Positions 7,921 to 16,249 of a stretch of 64,000 nucleotides of DNA are shown here, in pieces (the first letter of the stretch is position 1; the number at the start of each line of letters is the position of its first letter). Location of the stretch: positions 11,519 through 75,518 of the forward strand of contig JADGPO010000072.1 of NCBI GenBank assembly GCA_017882405.1, written 5' to 3'. The position numbers were made by a program, and so were the translations under genes. The notes under the pieces are model-generated. The model saw nothing but the letters and a program-made list of their open reading frames with translations, did no database searches and was not told the DNA's origin. Origin of the DNA: Solirubrobacteraceae bacterium (GTDB lineage: Bacteria > Actinomycetota > Thermoleophilia > Solirubrobacterales > Solirubrobacteraceae).

Positions 7921-8481
7921 GTGTCCGAGAACGAGCTGATCGAGCGCGCCCGCGCCGGCGACGAGGACGCGTTTTCCGAGCTGGTTGCGGCCCACGCCGA
8001 ACAGGTCTACGGAGCCCTGCGGCGGTTCGGACTTGACCCCGACGAGGCCGACGAGGTCGCCCTGGAGGTTTTCGTCCGCGCCTGGAGGGGCCTGGCCAGG
8101 TTCGAGGGCCGGGCGAAGCTGTCGACCTGGCTGTACCGGATCTCGTTCAACGAGGCCCAGCGCGCGCTCTCCCGTCGACGTCCTCCCGGTGCCGATCCCT
8201 CTGCGGACGGCGAGGATCCGGTAGCGGCCCTGGCCGAGGACGAGCTCCACGGCCCGGACGCCCGCGCGCTCGATCGGGAGTTCGGCGAGGTGCTGGACGG
8301 CGCGCTGGCCCAGCTGCCGCCGGAATGGCGCGTCGCCGTCGTCCTGCGCGACCTCGAGGGTCTGTCGACCGAGGAGGCGGCCGAGATCACGGGCCTTCGG
8401 CAGGCGGCGTTCAAGAGCCGTCTGCACCGGGGCCGGATGCGACTGCGCGAGCTGCTCGCATCCTATCTGGACGAGGTCTAA
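7921..8481 (+). CDS. ECF RNA polymerase sigma factor
   Basis: This 186-residue sigma-70 factor of the ECF type has region 2 (ELVAAHAEQVYGALRRFG to FVRAWRGLARFEGRAKLSTW) and region 4 (LAQLPPEWRVAVVLRDLEGL, then EEAAEITGLRQAAFKSRLHR). The GTG at 7921 gives the normal length; an ATG at 7861 is an alternative that would add about 20 residues. It directs RNA polymerase to stress promoters and is probably held by the divergent zinc-finger anti-sigma factor. Its stop overlaps the stop of the convergent haemoglobin gene. Confidence 0.9.
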   Translation: MSENELIERARAGDEDAFSELVAAHAEQVYGALRRFGLDPDEADEVALEVFVRAWRGLARFEGRAKLSTWLYRISFNEAQRALSRRRPPGADPSADGEDPVAALAEDELHGPDARALDREFGEVLDGALAQLPPEWRVAVVLRDLEGLSTEEAAEITGLRQAAFKSRLHRGRMRLRELLASYLDEV

Positions 8482-8900
8482 TGCTGCGTGATCACGAGCC
8501 CGTCCGCGACCCCGGACGGCGCCGTCTGCAGACGGGCGTGGAAGGCCTGCGCGACGCGCTGCGCGTGGGCCTTGGCAAGCTCGGCCCGCGGGCCGGCGAA
8601 CAGCTCGTCCACCGTGGTGCGCCACAGCCAGAGCCATCGCTCGAAGTGCCCGGCTCGGAGACGGACCCGCGAGTGCAGAGCGGCATGGGGTGCAAACGCG
8701 CCACCGCTGTAGGAGCGAGCCCCGAGAAGGATCGTCTCCCAGAAGGACGCGATCTGCGGCACGTGTGCTTCCACGTCGAGCTTGGCGACGTCGACAAAGA
8801 TCCACCCGATCACCGGATCAACCAGAGCTCGGCCGTAGAAGGCGCGAACGAGTCGTTCACAATCGGCGCGATCGTCGATATCGCGCAGGCGGGCGGGCAT
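8478..8900 (-). CDS. Group III truncated haemoglobin
   Basis: This 140-residue globin begins MPARLRDIDDRADCERLVRA and continues with FYGRALVDPVIGWIF, the pattern of group III (trHbP) proteins. The proximal histidine is probably the one in HFERWLWLWRTTVDELF, and HAALHSRV supplies the preceding helix. These proteins bind O2, NO or other small ligands in the cytoplasm. The ATG at 8898-8900 gives the exact family length; the longer open frame upstream belongs to other remnants. It is convergent with the ECF sigma gene. Confidence 0.82.
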   Translation of the reverse strand: MPARLRDIDDRADCERLVRAFYGRALVDPVIGWIFVDVAKLDVEAHVPQIASFWETILLGARSYSGGAFAPHAALHSRVRLRAGHFERWLWLWRTTVDELFAGPRAELAKAHAQRVAQAFHARLQTAPSGVADGLVITQH

Positions 8901-8936
8901 GCTGGCAACAAGGATACGGCGGGTGACCACGCGATC

Positions 8937-9125
8937 TCGTGCGTCCGGGCCCAAAGCGCGGCCGGGACGCGGTCGCTCACGCCGATTCGGTGAAAGATCG
9001 ATGTCAGGTGGGCCTAGACCGTCTTCTCGGTGATCCCGAGTTCGCGCGCGATGAGCTTGTTGGGCAGCCCCCTCGAGACGAAGCGCGGCACCTCGAGTTC
9101 GCGCGCGCTGAGCGGGTGGCTCGTC
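8937..9125 (-). pseudogene. LuxR-type HTH remnant with amber stop
   Basis: The minus strand reads HPLSARELEVPRFVSRGLPN, KLIARELGITEKTV, a TAG at 9014-9016, then AHLTSIFHRIGVSDRVPAAL in the same frame. This is a complete LuxR/GerE helix-turn-helix except that the residue normally Lys or Arg after EKTV is a stop (AAG to TAG fits a single change). No receiver or other sensor domain can be read upstream. The regulator is therefore dead, but recently enough that the motif is almost perfect. Confidence 0.6.
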
Positions 9126-9140
9126 TGATTCGCGCGTGAC

Positions 9141-9300
9141 GTGATCAGCGCTCGAGCGGCGCGGGACCAGGCCGCCTCGGCCATCCTGGTGATCGCGCTT
9201 CACCGAACCGCGACCGGGTACGAGCGCTTGATCGATGCGCTGGTCGGCGGAGGGGTGGTGGCGCTGCTCGGCTTCGTCCTCTTCCCGGCGGCACCCGGGC
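9141..9300 (+). pseudogene. FUSC/aromatic-acid-exporter-like remnant
   Basis: About fifty codons read SAILVIALHRTATGYERLID followed by ALVGGGVVALLGFVLFPA, a pair of membrane segments typical of the FUSC/ArAE exporter repeat. Homologues have hundreds of residues and several such segments. The frame stays open to 9599, but after the FPA segment the composition is no longer membrane-like and the opposite strand codes for the NrfD remnant. I treat it as an internal fragment. Confidence 0.35.
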
Positions 9301-9334
9301 CGGTGGACGACGGCCGCCGACTTCGTCGCGTTCA

Positions 9335-10042
9335 TCACCGCGGGACGAGCCGCTCCACCAGGAGGCTTGCCCGCCCGACGGTGCGGCTCCAGATCCGCAG
9401 TGCCTTTGCCGCCGTCGCCGCTGCGCCGGCGAGCGGCGGACGATCGTCGGAGATCATCCGCTGCTCATTGCCGCCGCGCAGCCGCTCGTCGGCCGTGAGC
9501 GTCCCCCGGGCCGTCGGCGCGGCCGCCTCGTCATCGCGGGCCGAGGCCCTGCCAGCCTGTACCCACGCGACCCGGAAGGCGAGGCCGCCCGCCAGATAGA
9601 GGATGGACGCCACGTTCTGCGCGCTGCGCCCGGCACCGCGCTGACGGGCGACCGGGGGCAGCACCAGGCCGGCAGTGACGAGCGCCTTCGCCGCGCGGAA
9701 CACCACTGCCGGCGCACCGTGGGAGGTGGCCTCCCCGGCGCGGCCGAGGCGGCGCTCGTTGACCGTCGAGAGGATCAGCTCGGCGAGAATCGCGCCGGCT
9801 TCCACGTGGGCGAGCGCGACGTTACTCGGGTCGTCCTCGGGCTGGCCGTCGGCCGCGAGTGTCAGCCGGGTGGTCGCGGCCCCGGTTGCGGTGGCGGTCG
9901 CGACGAAGATCGGCCCCAGGAAGATCCGGCTGCGGGCCCACACGGGGACCGCCGTCGTGGCCAGCAGGACGCCTGTGCAGGGGCCGAGGTAGCTACAGGC
10001 CTGGACGGGGCCTGCCGATACAGGGAAACGATGAGAGAACAC
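9335..10042 (-). pseudogene. NrfD/polysulfide-reductase membrane subunit, 5'-truncated
   Basis: The frame encodes the C-terminal half of an NrfD-type quinol-oxidoreductase membrane subunit: YLGPCTGVLLATTAVPVWA, then ARSRIFLGPIFVATATATGA and further hydrophobic segments, ending in a charged cytoplasmic tail. NrfD proteins have about eight helices and 300 or more residues; the first helices are missing. Its apparent start overlaps the start of the diguanylate cyclase on the other strand by 12 bases, and no iron-sulfur partner subunit is nearby. Probably a truncated relic. Confidence 0.5.
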
Positions 10043-11095
10043 CGGTCTGCCGAGGGATCGCGGCGGATTCTTCTGCCGTCAATTGCGGCTGCGTTTCTGC
10101 CGTTCGCGCTGCTGTGGCTGCCGCCGGCACATTGGCGTCCCGGTCCGCTGATCGGTGCCGCAGCGCTGACGCTGGCGATTGTGGCGTTCGCGCTGCGTGC
10201 GCCGTGGGAGCGGCTCCCGGACTGGGGCCCTTCGGGGCTCACGTTTACATATCTGATCGTGGTCGTCCTGCTGCGCGCTGCCGGTGGCCTGTCGGGAGTC
10301 TCCGCGATGGTGCTGCTGCCGGTCTTCTGGATGGGCCTGTGCGGAACGCCTCGACAGTTGTGGGCTCTGTTGATCGGGGTGGCCCTGGTGTTCATGGTTC
10401 CGCTGCTCCTGGTCGGCGGCGCGGACTATCCCCCCAGCTCGTGGCGGGCGGGGATCCTCTTCGTGACCCTCTGCGGGATCGTCGGTACCACCGTGCAAAA
10501 GCTCGTGGCCCACGCCCGGGGTCAGGAGCTCGAACGAAACCGGCTGCTTGCCCAGCTCGGCGAGCTCGCCCATACCGACGCGCTGACGAGCCTGCCCAAC
10601 CGCCGCGCCTGGCAGTCCGAACTTGATCGCGGCCTGGCGCGCGCCCGGCGCACGGGCGAGCCCCTGAGCGTGGCCCTGGCCGACATCGACAGCTTCAAGG
10701 CCGTCAACGACGCCTACGGACATCCGGGTGGAGACTCGCTGCTCATCCAGGTCGCAACCGGGTGGGCCGAGTTGCTACGCCCGGACGACGTGCTCGCCCG
10801 CATCGGAGGCGACGAGTTCGCCGTTCTGGTACCTGCCTGCACCACCGCCGAGGCCGACGACGTGATCAGACGCCTGCGCGCGCGGATGCCGGAGCCGTAC
10901 AGCTGCTCGATCGGACTCGCCACCTGGGACGGTGCCGAGCCGGCCGACCACTTGATGGCCCGGGCCGACCAGGCGCTCTACGACGCCAAGCGCGACCGAC
11001 ACGTCCGCGATCAGCTGGGCCCGGCGTTGGCGCCGAGGCTGTTCAGCCAATCGCGAATCGACCGGCCCGCCGGCGTGACCTGGCCCTCCTCGTAG
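10031..11095 (+). CDS. Membrane-bound diguanylate cyclase
   Basis: The ATG at 10031 follows a weak CAGGGA site. The 354-residue product has about six hydrophobic segments in its first 150 residues, a short helical linker (HARGQELERNRLLAQLGELA) and a C-terminal GGDEF domain. The domain has TDALTSLPNRRAW, the metal-binding LADIDSFKAVNDAYGH, an RPDD inhibitory site and a canonical ARIGGDEFAVL, so it should make c-di-GMP. The last 28 codons extend past the usual end of the domain and are antisense to the lipoprotein gene, an 85-bp convergent overlap. Confidence 0.88.
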   Translation: MREHRSAEGSRRILLPSIAAAFLPFALLWLPPAHWRPGPLIGAAALTLAIVAFALRAPWERLPDWGPSGLTFTYLIVVVLLRAAGGLSGVSAMVLLPVFWMGLCGTPRQLWALLIGVALVFMVPLLLVGGADYPPSSWRAGILFVTLCGIVGTTVQKLVAHARGQELERNRLLAQLGELAHTDALTSLPNRRAWQSELDRGLARARRTGEPLSVALADIDSFKAVNDAYGHPGGDSLLIQVATGWAELLRPDDVLARIGGDEFAVLVPACTTAEADDVIRRLRARMPEPYSCSIGLATWDGAEPADHLMARADQALYDAKRDRHVRDQLGPALAPRLFSQSRIDRPAGVTWPSS

Positions 11096-11763
11096 CCGGT
11101 GGTGGCTCGCGCCAGGGTCACTCCGTTCAAGGTCGACCAGCCGTACTCGATCGCCGTACCCGACTTGGCGAAGCGAGCGATCGGCTGTCCCTGCTGGACG
11201 ATCGAGCCCGGCGGGGCGATGGCGGTGATCTGCTCGGCTACGTACTGCACCTTGCCCGCCTGCGGCCCGCTCAGCAGCTCGAAGTAGACCAGCGGCTGTC
11301 CGGCGTACCAGCCCGGGATGATCGCCAGGACCTTGACGGCGGACGGCGCGAGAATCGGCGCGCCCACGGGCATCGTGGCGTCCACCCCCTGATCGGTTCG
11401 CTCCCAGCGCGTGACGTACTGCAGCGGATCGATGTAGGTCCCGTTGGTCACCGGCGCGGCGATCAGCTCCTGCCGCAGCTCGGATCTGACCTGGGCGAGC
11501 GAAGGCGCATGCGCGTTCACGTCACCGACGGGAGCTCCCGGAGTGACCGCTGTCGCGTGCTGGCCCGCCGTCGGCTCGATCGCCTGCGGTCGCGGTTTCG
11601 GGAACACGCCGGTCGTCGGCGTGGCATCGGTGCTGACCGGTGACGTGCTGCTCACGGCGCTGGACGCTCCGCAGCCGGCGAGACCGAGCGTGACGATCAG
11701 CAACGCCGTGCGGCGCCGGAGGCGACCGAGGCAGGCGCGCGACGGCGACTGCGAGAAAGGCAT
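11011..11763 (-). CDS. Lipoprotein with peptidase-M23-like fold
   Basis: The 250-residue protein starts MPFSQSPSRACLGRL, followed by a hydrophobic stretch and the lipobox LAGC, so it is probably lipid-anchored outside the membrane. After a Ser/Thr/Pro linker comes a beta-rich domain with VGAPILAPSAVKVLAIIPGW, YVAEQITAIAPPGSIVQQGQ and SGTAIEYGWST. This resembles the LytM/M23 beta-sheet scaffold, but I do not see the HxxxD and HxH zinc ligands, so it is probably not an active endopeptidase. Its 3' end overlaps the convergent cyclase gene by 85 bp. Confidence 0.68.
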   Translation of the reverse strand: MPFSQSPSRACLGRLRRRTALLIVTLGLAGCGASSAVSSTSPVSTDATPTTGVFPKPRPQAIEPTAGQHATAVTPGAPVGDVNAHAPSLAQVRSELRQELIAAPVTNGTYIDPLQYVTRWERTDQGVDATMPVGAPILAPSAVKVLAIIPGWYAGQPLVYFELLSGPQAGKVQYVAEQITAIAPPGSIVQQGQPIARFAKSGTAIEYGWSTLNGVTLARATTGYEEGQVTPAGRSIRDWLNSLGANAGPS

Positions 11764-11790
11764 GTCCGCAACAGTGCCAAAAACCGGGAG

Positions 11791-12843
11791 GTGCGCAAAC
11801 CAGTAGCGTGGACGCAGGTGGCGACCACTCCAGATCCGGAAGGCCCATCGCCCAAGCCCGGTGGCAAGCGCCGCAAGCGGACGGTGCGCGTGGCCCCGAC
11901 GATCGAGCGGGCGGAGGTGTCCCTCCACGGACATCGCGTGATTTTCACGATGGCCGGCGAGGGACCGCCGGTGGTGCTGATCCACGGGGTCGCCGGCCGC
12001 GCGGCTCAATGGACGCAGGTCATCGAGCTGCTCGCGCAGTCGCGCACGGTCGTGGCGCCGGATCTCCTGGGCCACGGCGAGTCGGCCAAGCCACGCGGGG
12101 ACTACTCGCTGGGGGCGCACGCCTCGGGCATTCGTGACCTGCTCGTGGGCTTGAACATCGAGCGGGCGAGCCTCGTCGGCCATTCGCTCGGTGGGGGGAT
12201 CGCCATGCAGTTCGCGTACCAGTTCCCCGAGCGCTGCGAGCGACTGGTGCTCGTCTCCAGCGGCGGACTCGGCGAGGACGTCCACTCGCTGCTGCGCGCC
12301 GCGACCCTGCCGGGATCGGAGTTCGTGCTGCCGGTGGTCGCGCATCCTCGGGTGCTCGCTCTCGCCGCGGTGCTCCCCCGGGCGCTGGGACGGCTGGGGG
12401 TTCACACGGGCCCGGACCTAACGGAGATGGCGCGCGGCTATCAGTCTCTCTACGACCAGGAGTCGCGCAGCGCGTTCATCCACACGCTCCGTGCGGTGAT
12501 CGACCCGAACGGGCAGCGCATTGGCGCCTCGGACCGTCTGTACCTGGCCTCGCAGGTGCCGTCGATGATCGTCTGGGGCGCCCGCGATCGGATCGTCCCG
12601 GTCAAGCACGGACGGTCAGCGCACGAGGGCATGCCCGGCAGCCGCCTCGAGGTCTTCGAGCGGACGGGTCACTTCCCCCAGCTCGAGGAGCCTGCCCGGT
12701 TCGCGCGGACTCTCGAGGATTTCCTGGATCAGACCGAGCCGGCACGCCTGGACACCGCGACGATGCACCAGCTCCTGCTCGATCAGGACCCGAACTCGGC
12801 GGCGGTGCTCGAACGGCTCCGGCTTGAGCACCCGACGAACTGA
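11791..12843 (+). CDS. Alpha/beta hydrolase
   Basis: The product (up to 350 residues) has a basic N-terminal tail (KPGGKRRKRTVR) and then a classical alpha/beta-hydrolase fold: VVLIHGVAGRAAQW (oxyanion region), VVAPDLLGHGES, the nucleophile elbow GHSLGG, the acid in VWGARDRIVP and the base in FERTGHFPQLEEP. The full catalytic triad is present, so an esterase, lipase-like or C-C hydrolase role is likely, but the substrate cannot be read. The GTG at 11791 has GGGAG immediately before it; GTGs at 11809 or 11818 are alternatives. It is divergent from the lipoprotein gene. Confidence 0.85.
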   Translation: MRKPVAWTQVATTPDPEGPSPKPGGKRRKRTVRVAPTIERAEVSLHGHRVIFTMAGEGPPVVLIHGVAGRAAQWTQVIELLAQSRTVVAPDLLGHGESAKPRGDYSLGAHASGIRDLLVGLNIERASLVGHSLGGGIAMQFAYQFPERCERLVLVSSGGLGEDVHSLLRAATLPGSEFVLPVVAHPRVLALAAVLPRALGRLGVHTGPDLTEMARGYQSLYDQESRSAFIHTLRAVIDPNGQRIGASDRLYLASQVPSMIVWGARDRIVPVKHGRSAHEGMPGSRLEVFERTGHFPQLEEPARFARTLEDFLDQTEPARLDTATMHQLLLDQDPNSAAVLERLRLEHPTN

Positions 12844-12973
12844 CGACGGGTTACCCGACCAAGAGGCCCAGATCGCAGTTGTGGCCGGCCGTCAGCACGG
12901 GATAGGGCGCGTTGCGCTCGTGCCGAGCCCCCGCGACCGCGGCGAGCTTGACCTGGACTCCGGAACCGAGACA

Positions 12974-14983
12974 CTACGTCAACCAGATATTGACCCGGTA
13001 GCGCACCGCGTGCCGGCTGCGCGCCGTCGCCGACTGGCCGAAGACGCGCAGCGTGTGGTGGCGCTTGACGTGCTTGGGCTTGCGCACCTTGCCGACGCGG
13101 CAGTTGCCCTTGAGCAGCGCCTTGCGCGCTCGGGTCAGGGTCATGTGCTTCAGGCCCGGCACGACGCAGTGCTTGAGGACCTTGCTCTGCAGCGCTCCGG
13201 CACCCCGCTCGGTGGCGCAGGCGCTGTTGGCGCCCGGGGTGAACGCCTGCAGCCCGGCGTCGTCGACCTCCACCGCCCGGGCATCGGCCGGGACGGAGCT
13301 TCGCTGGCCGGAGCAGAAGGTCCAGTAGGTGCCGGACGGAAGGCCCTGCACCACGGTTCCGTCGGCGGGCGTGGCGGCCACGTGCGACTGCGGGTCGCCG
13401 GCGTTGGCGATGTCCCACGCATCGACCACGGTATAGGGCTGGATCCCTCCGAACACCGCCCATGAGCTGACCGCGAACGGGGCGCCTCCGGCGAACCGGT
13501 AGTTCATCTCAGTTGTCGTCTGCACGAACGTGCCGTCGGCCGGGTGGGGCCGCAGTTGCGCGAACTGCTCGGGGGTGAGCGTCGTCAACGGCTGCGGACC
13601 GCCATACGGCGACCAGGAGGTCACCAGCAGCGGCGCCCCGCCGGCCACCCGGTAGACGTCGGTCGAGCCGGCCTCCTGCACGAACGTCCCGTCGGGAACG
13701 ACCGGCGGCGGCGCATTGGCGCCCGACGAGGTGTCGGCGGTGGCGCCGTCGAGATAGTCACTGTCGATGTTCAGCGTGACGCCGCCGTAGGTGGAGTTGT
13801 GGGCGCCCTGGTACTGATGCAGCCGCGCGTGCGACGCCCAGTAGCCGCTGGGCACGTACGGATCGCTGGTCGACTGGCTGTTGTTCCAGTCGCCGATCCA
13901 GATGTCATCGGGCTCCTGGTAGCCGGTGCCCTGCTGCTTGACCAGGTCGGTGATCGCCGACGAGGCGCTGCTGTACACGCCCGACAGGTAGCCGGCAGCG
14001 TGCAGCTGCGCCGTCCATCCCGCCAGGAACGCCAGCACGGCTGCGGTGCTCGAACTCGATTGGCTGTACTGCTCCATGTCGTCGTAGATCGGGTTGCCGG
14101 CCGGGATCCCGAGCGCCTGGGCGCGGCTGACCGCGTCGTTGGCGGCTGCCGTGCCCTGGGCGGTGGCCTGGCCGGGGACGATCGTGGCGCAGCTGCCGCC
14201 GCACGCGCCGGCCCCCTGATAGCCCACGTAGGTGGGGATCAGATGCCAGCCGGCGGCGACCTCGCCGGTCACCCAGCCGGGGGTCAGGTTCGTCTGCGCG
14301 CAGGCGGAGTTCAGACCGCCGATGTAGACGCCGACGGCCCGGAACGGCGACTGTGACCAGGCCGACATGGCGCTCGTCGAAGGGGCGGAGCAGGCGTCGA
14401 AGCCCAGCCCGGCGTACACCGCGTGGGCGGCGTGGGCGCTGGGCGCGCGGGCCGAGGGAGCGGCGGCGCGCGGTGCCGTGGCACGGGTGGGCTTCACCCG
14501 GTGGCGCAGGAGCCGGCTCACCAGCCGGCGATCCGAGGACCAGGTCGCCGTGGCCACCAGGCCTGAGGAGCCGAGCGCCAGGCGGTCCACCGAGCCACCG
14601 GAGCCGAGCACCCCGGCGACTCCCGAGACACCTGCCGTGGCAGCCGCGCCGCGCGCCTGCCCGGCGCGGACGGCCGGCGAGATCAGCACCGCCTCGGTCC
14701 GCCCCGCCGCGTGGGCGGGGCAACTCTGCGCGGGCCCTGGCATGCCCAGGTAGACGGCGTGGCGGTTGAAGCGCACGCAGGTCTCCGGGTGGCGCGCCAG
14801 CCGGTAGACGGGCCAGCCGCCGGGCACCGAGAACCGGGCGCCGTGGTAGCTCACGACCCGGGCGCTCGCCGCCGTCGCAGCCAGGCCGAGGACGGCGGCG
14901 GTGGCCGCCAGGGCGACCCACCAGACCGCAAAGATGCTGCAAGGGGACACGCCGTGGCGTTCCGCTGAACCCCTGAGCGTCAC
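12974..14983 (-). CDS. Secreted DUF1906 glycoside-hydrolase-like protein with PASTA domain
   Basis: This 669-residue secreted protein has a hydrophobic signal segment at about residues 17-40, an N-terminal domain of unknown type and a DUF1906 (Rv2525c-like, GH25-related TIM barrel) domain at about 195-430. The latter shows YAGLGFDACSAPS, AVGVYIGG, LIPTYVGYQG, the acidic NPIYDDMEQYS and DDIWIGDWN. Three related units follow that begin DGTFVQ, DGTFVQ and DGTVVQ, then a C-terminal PASTA-like domain starting CVVPGLKHMTLTRARKALLK. PASTA domains bind cell-wall muropeptides, so a wall-associated carbohydrate-active or wall-binding role is inferred. Confidence 0.82.
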   Translation of the reverse strand: MTLRGSAERHGVSPCSIFAVWWVALAATAAVLGLAATAASARVVSYHGARFSVPGGWPVYRLARHPETCVRFNRHAVYLGMPGPAQSCPAHAAGRTEAVLISPAVRAGQARGAAATAGVSGVAGVLGSGGSVDRLALGSSGLVATATWSSDRRLVSRLLRHRVKPTRATAPRAAAPSARAPSAHAAHAVYAGLGFDACSAPSTSAMSAWSQSPFRAVGVYIGGLNSACAQTNLTPGWVTGEVAAGWHLIPTYVGYQGAGACGGSCATIVPGQATAQGTAAANDAVSRAQALGIPAGNPIYDDMEQYSQSSSSTAAVLAFLAGWTAQLHAAGYLSGVYSSASSAITDLVKQQGTGYQEPDDIWIGDWNNSQSTSDPYVPSGYWASHARLHQYQGAHNSTYGGVTLNIDSDYLDGATADTSSGANAPPPVVPDGTFVQEAGSTDVYRVAGGAPLLVTSWSPYGGPQPLTTLTPEQFAQLRPHPADGTFVQTTTEMNYRFAGGAPFAVSSWAVFGGIQPYTVVDAWDIANAGDPQSHVAATPADGTVVQGLPSGTYWTFCSGQRSSVPADARAVEVDDAGLQAFTPGANSACATERGAGALQSKVLKHCVVPGLKHMTLTRARKALLKGNCRVGKVRKPKHVKRHHTLRVFGQSATARSRHAVRYRVNIWLT

Positions 14984-15067
14984 CGGGCCAGTGTAACCCG
15001 GGCGGCCTGACGCGGCGTAAGCTCGCCTCCCGACGGTCAGAACGTCGGTCCCGGGGGTGAGGGGGCA

Positions 15068-15630
15068 TCAGCGGGTCAGCACCAGGTAACTGAAGCCGAG
15101 CACACCCCGGTAGACGTCCACGTACTCGGTCAGCCGCTCAGCCAACTCGGCCGCCACCGCGGCCGCCCGCGGGTCACCGGCGTGGGCGAGCCGCCACTCC
15201 TCGCGACCCGCCCGCCACGCATCCTCGAACTCGTCCCACTCTTCGAGGTCGGCCACGCTGCGCGCCAGCACCCGCCAGCCGGCCGCGGCGATCAGGCGCT
15301 GCATCTCGGGCTCGGGCAGCACGTCGTCGCCGAACAGCTCGCGGGCGGCGTCGGTGGGCGGGCTCTCCCACACGCCGTCGCCGAACAGCACGCGGCCGCC
15401 GGGCCTGACCAGCCGCGCCAACGCCGGCAGCGCCCGCCTGGCCCCGCCCCACGCGTGGGCGGCGCCGATGCACAGCAGGCGGTCGGTCGGCTCTGACCAC
15501 TCGTCAGCGCGTACCTGCACGAATTTCACGCGATCGTCCAGTCCTCGCGCGGCCGCCGCCGCGCGCCCCCGCTCCAGCAGCGCGGCGTCGATGTCTACGC
15601 CGATGCCCGTCGCGCGATGAACGGGATCCG
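15068..15630 (-). pseudogene. Class I SAM methyltransferase, 5'-truncated
   Basis: From about 15630 the frame reads HRATGIGVDIDAALLERGRA, the second half of SAM motif I and the following helix, then KFVQVRADEW, LLCIGAAHAWGG, LVRPGGRVLFGDGVWESPP and a C-terminal GVLGFSYLVLTR. The glycine-rich loop that should precede TGIGVDID is missing, and a stop lies just upstream. The GTG at 15529 would give a 153-residue protein without a cofactor site. I therefore call it a 5'-truncated methyltransferase gene. Confidence 0.6.
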
Positions 15631-15660
15631 AGCAGGCCTCCTATCCGCTCGCCAATATTT

Positions 15661-16125
15661 CTAACTCCCGCCGCCGGGCACCTCGCAGGGGAGCGCCCAC
15701 GGGTCGTAGTGCGCGCACACCGCCAGCGGACTCTGGAACAGCCCGACCGAGGGGAGCGCCTGTCCCGTGAACGAGAACAGGGTCAGGTTGTCGTTCGGCG
15801 AGCCGGCGCCGAGCTCCCAGCCCACGCCCGGGATCCTGCCGGCGCGAGCGCCCGCGACACCGGCCTTCAACAGCGTGGTCAGATTGCTCCACCCGGTGTC
15901 CGCCGTCCAGTCGACCTGACCGACCGGCCACAGGATCCCGTTGCGGATCTCGTTGCCGATCGAGGAGATCCGCACGTAGCGCGCGCGCAGCGTGCCGCCG
16001 CTTGCCGGCCAGTAGACGGGCTCGCCCGCCGGCACCGACTGGTGCTGGGCCTGCGCAACCGGCTGCAATGACCCGGCGGTCGTCCCGGAGCTGAGATCGA
16101 CGAGCGCGCTTCTCCCTTCGCCCAC
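15661..16125 (-). CDS. Unrecognised protein, possibly 3' part of a broken gene
   Basis: The 154-residue frame reads as folded protein rather than noise (YVRISSIGNEIRNGILWPVG, NLTLFSFTGQALPSVGLFQS) but I cannot assign it to a family. The same frame continues upstream past a TAG near 16140 into VSAGHTPVGFIWSTLGGYQW, which also looks like coding sequence. The gene may thus have been split by an amber stop, or two short pieces may be abutted. It lies between the truncated methyltransferase and the GH30 gene. No signal peptide is visible in the retained part. Confidence 0.35.
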   Translation of the reverse strand: MGEGRSALVDLSSGTTAGSLQPVAQAQHQSVPAGEPVYWPASGGTLRARYVRISSIGNEIRNGILWPVGQVDWTADTGWSNLTTLLKAGVAGARAGRIPGVGWELGAGSPNDNLTLFSFTGQALPSVGLFQSPLAVCAHYDPWALPCEVPGGGS

Positions 16126-16249
16126 TCCGAAGTCGGTTGTTGAGCGCTACCACTGGTACCCGCCGAGCGTGCTCCAGATGAAGCCCACCGGGGTATGCCC
16201 CGCGCTCACGCGGCGGGCTACCGATCGGGGCTGAGGGTTCGCGGCGAAC

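Noticed and set aside
12854..12973. About 35 open codons after the stop of the DUF1906 gene, in the same frame, ending AGHNCDLGLLVG
   Set aside because: Could be a read-through tail or a relic, but it has no start, no match I recognise and is too short to support.
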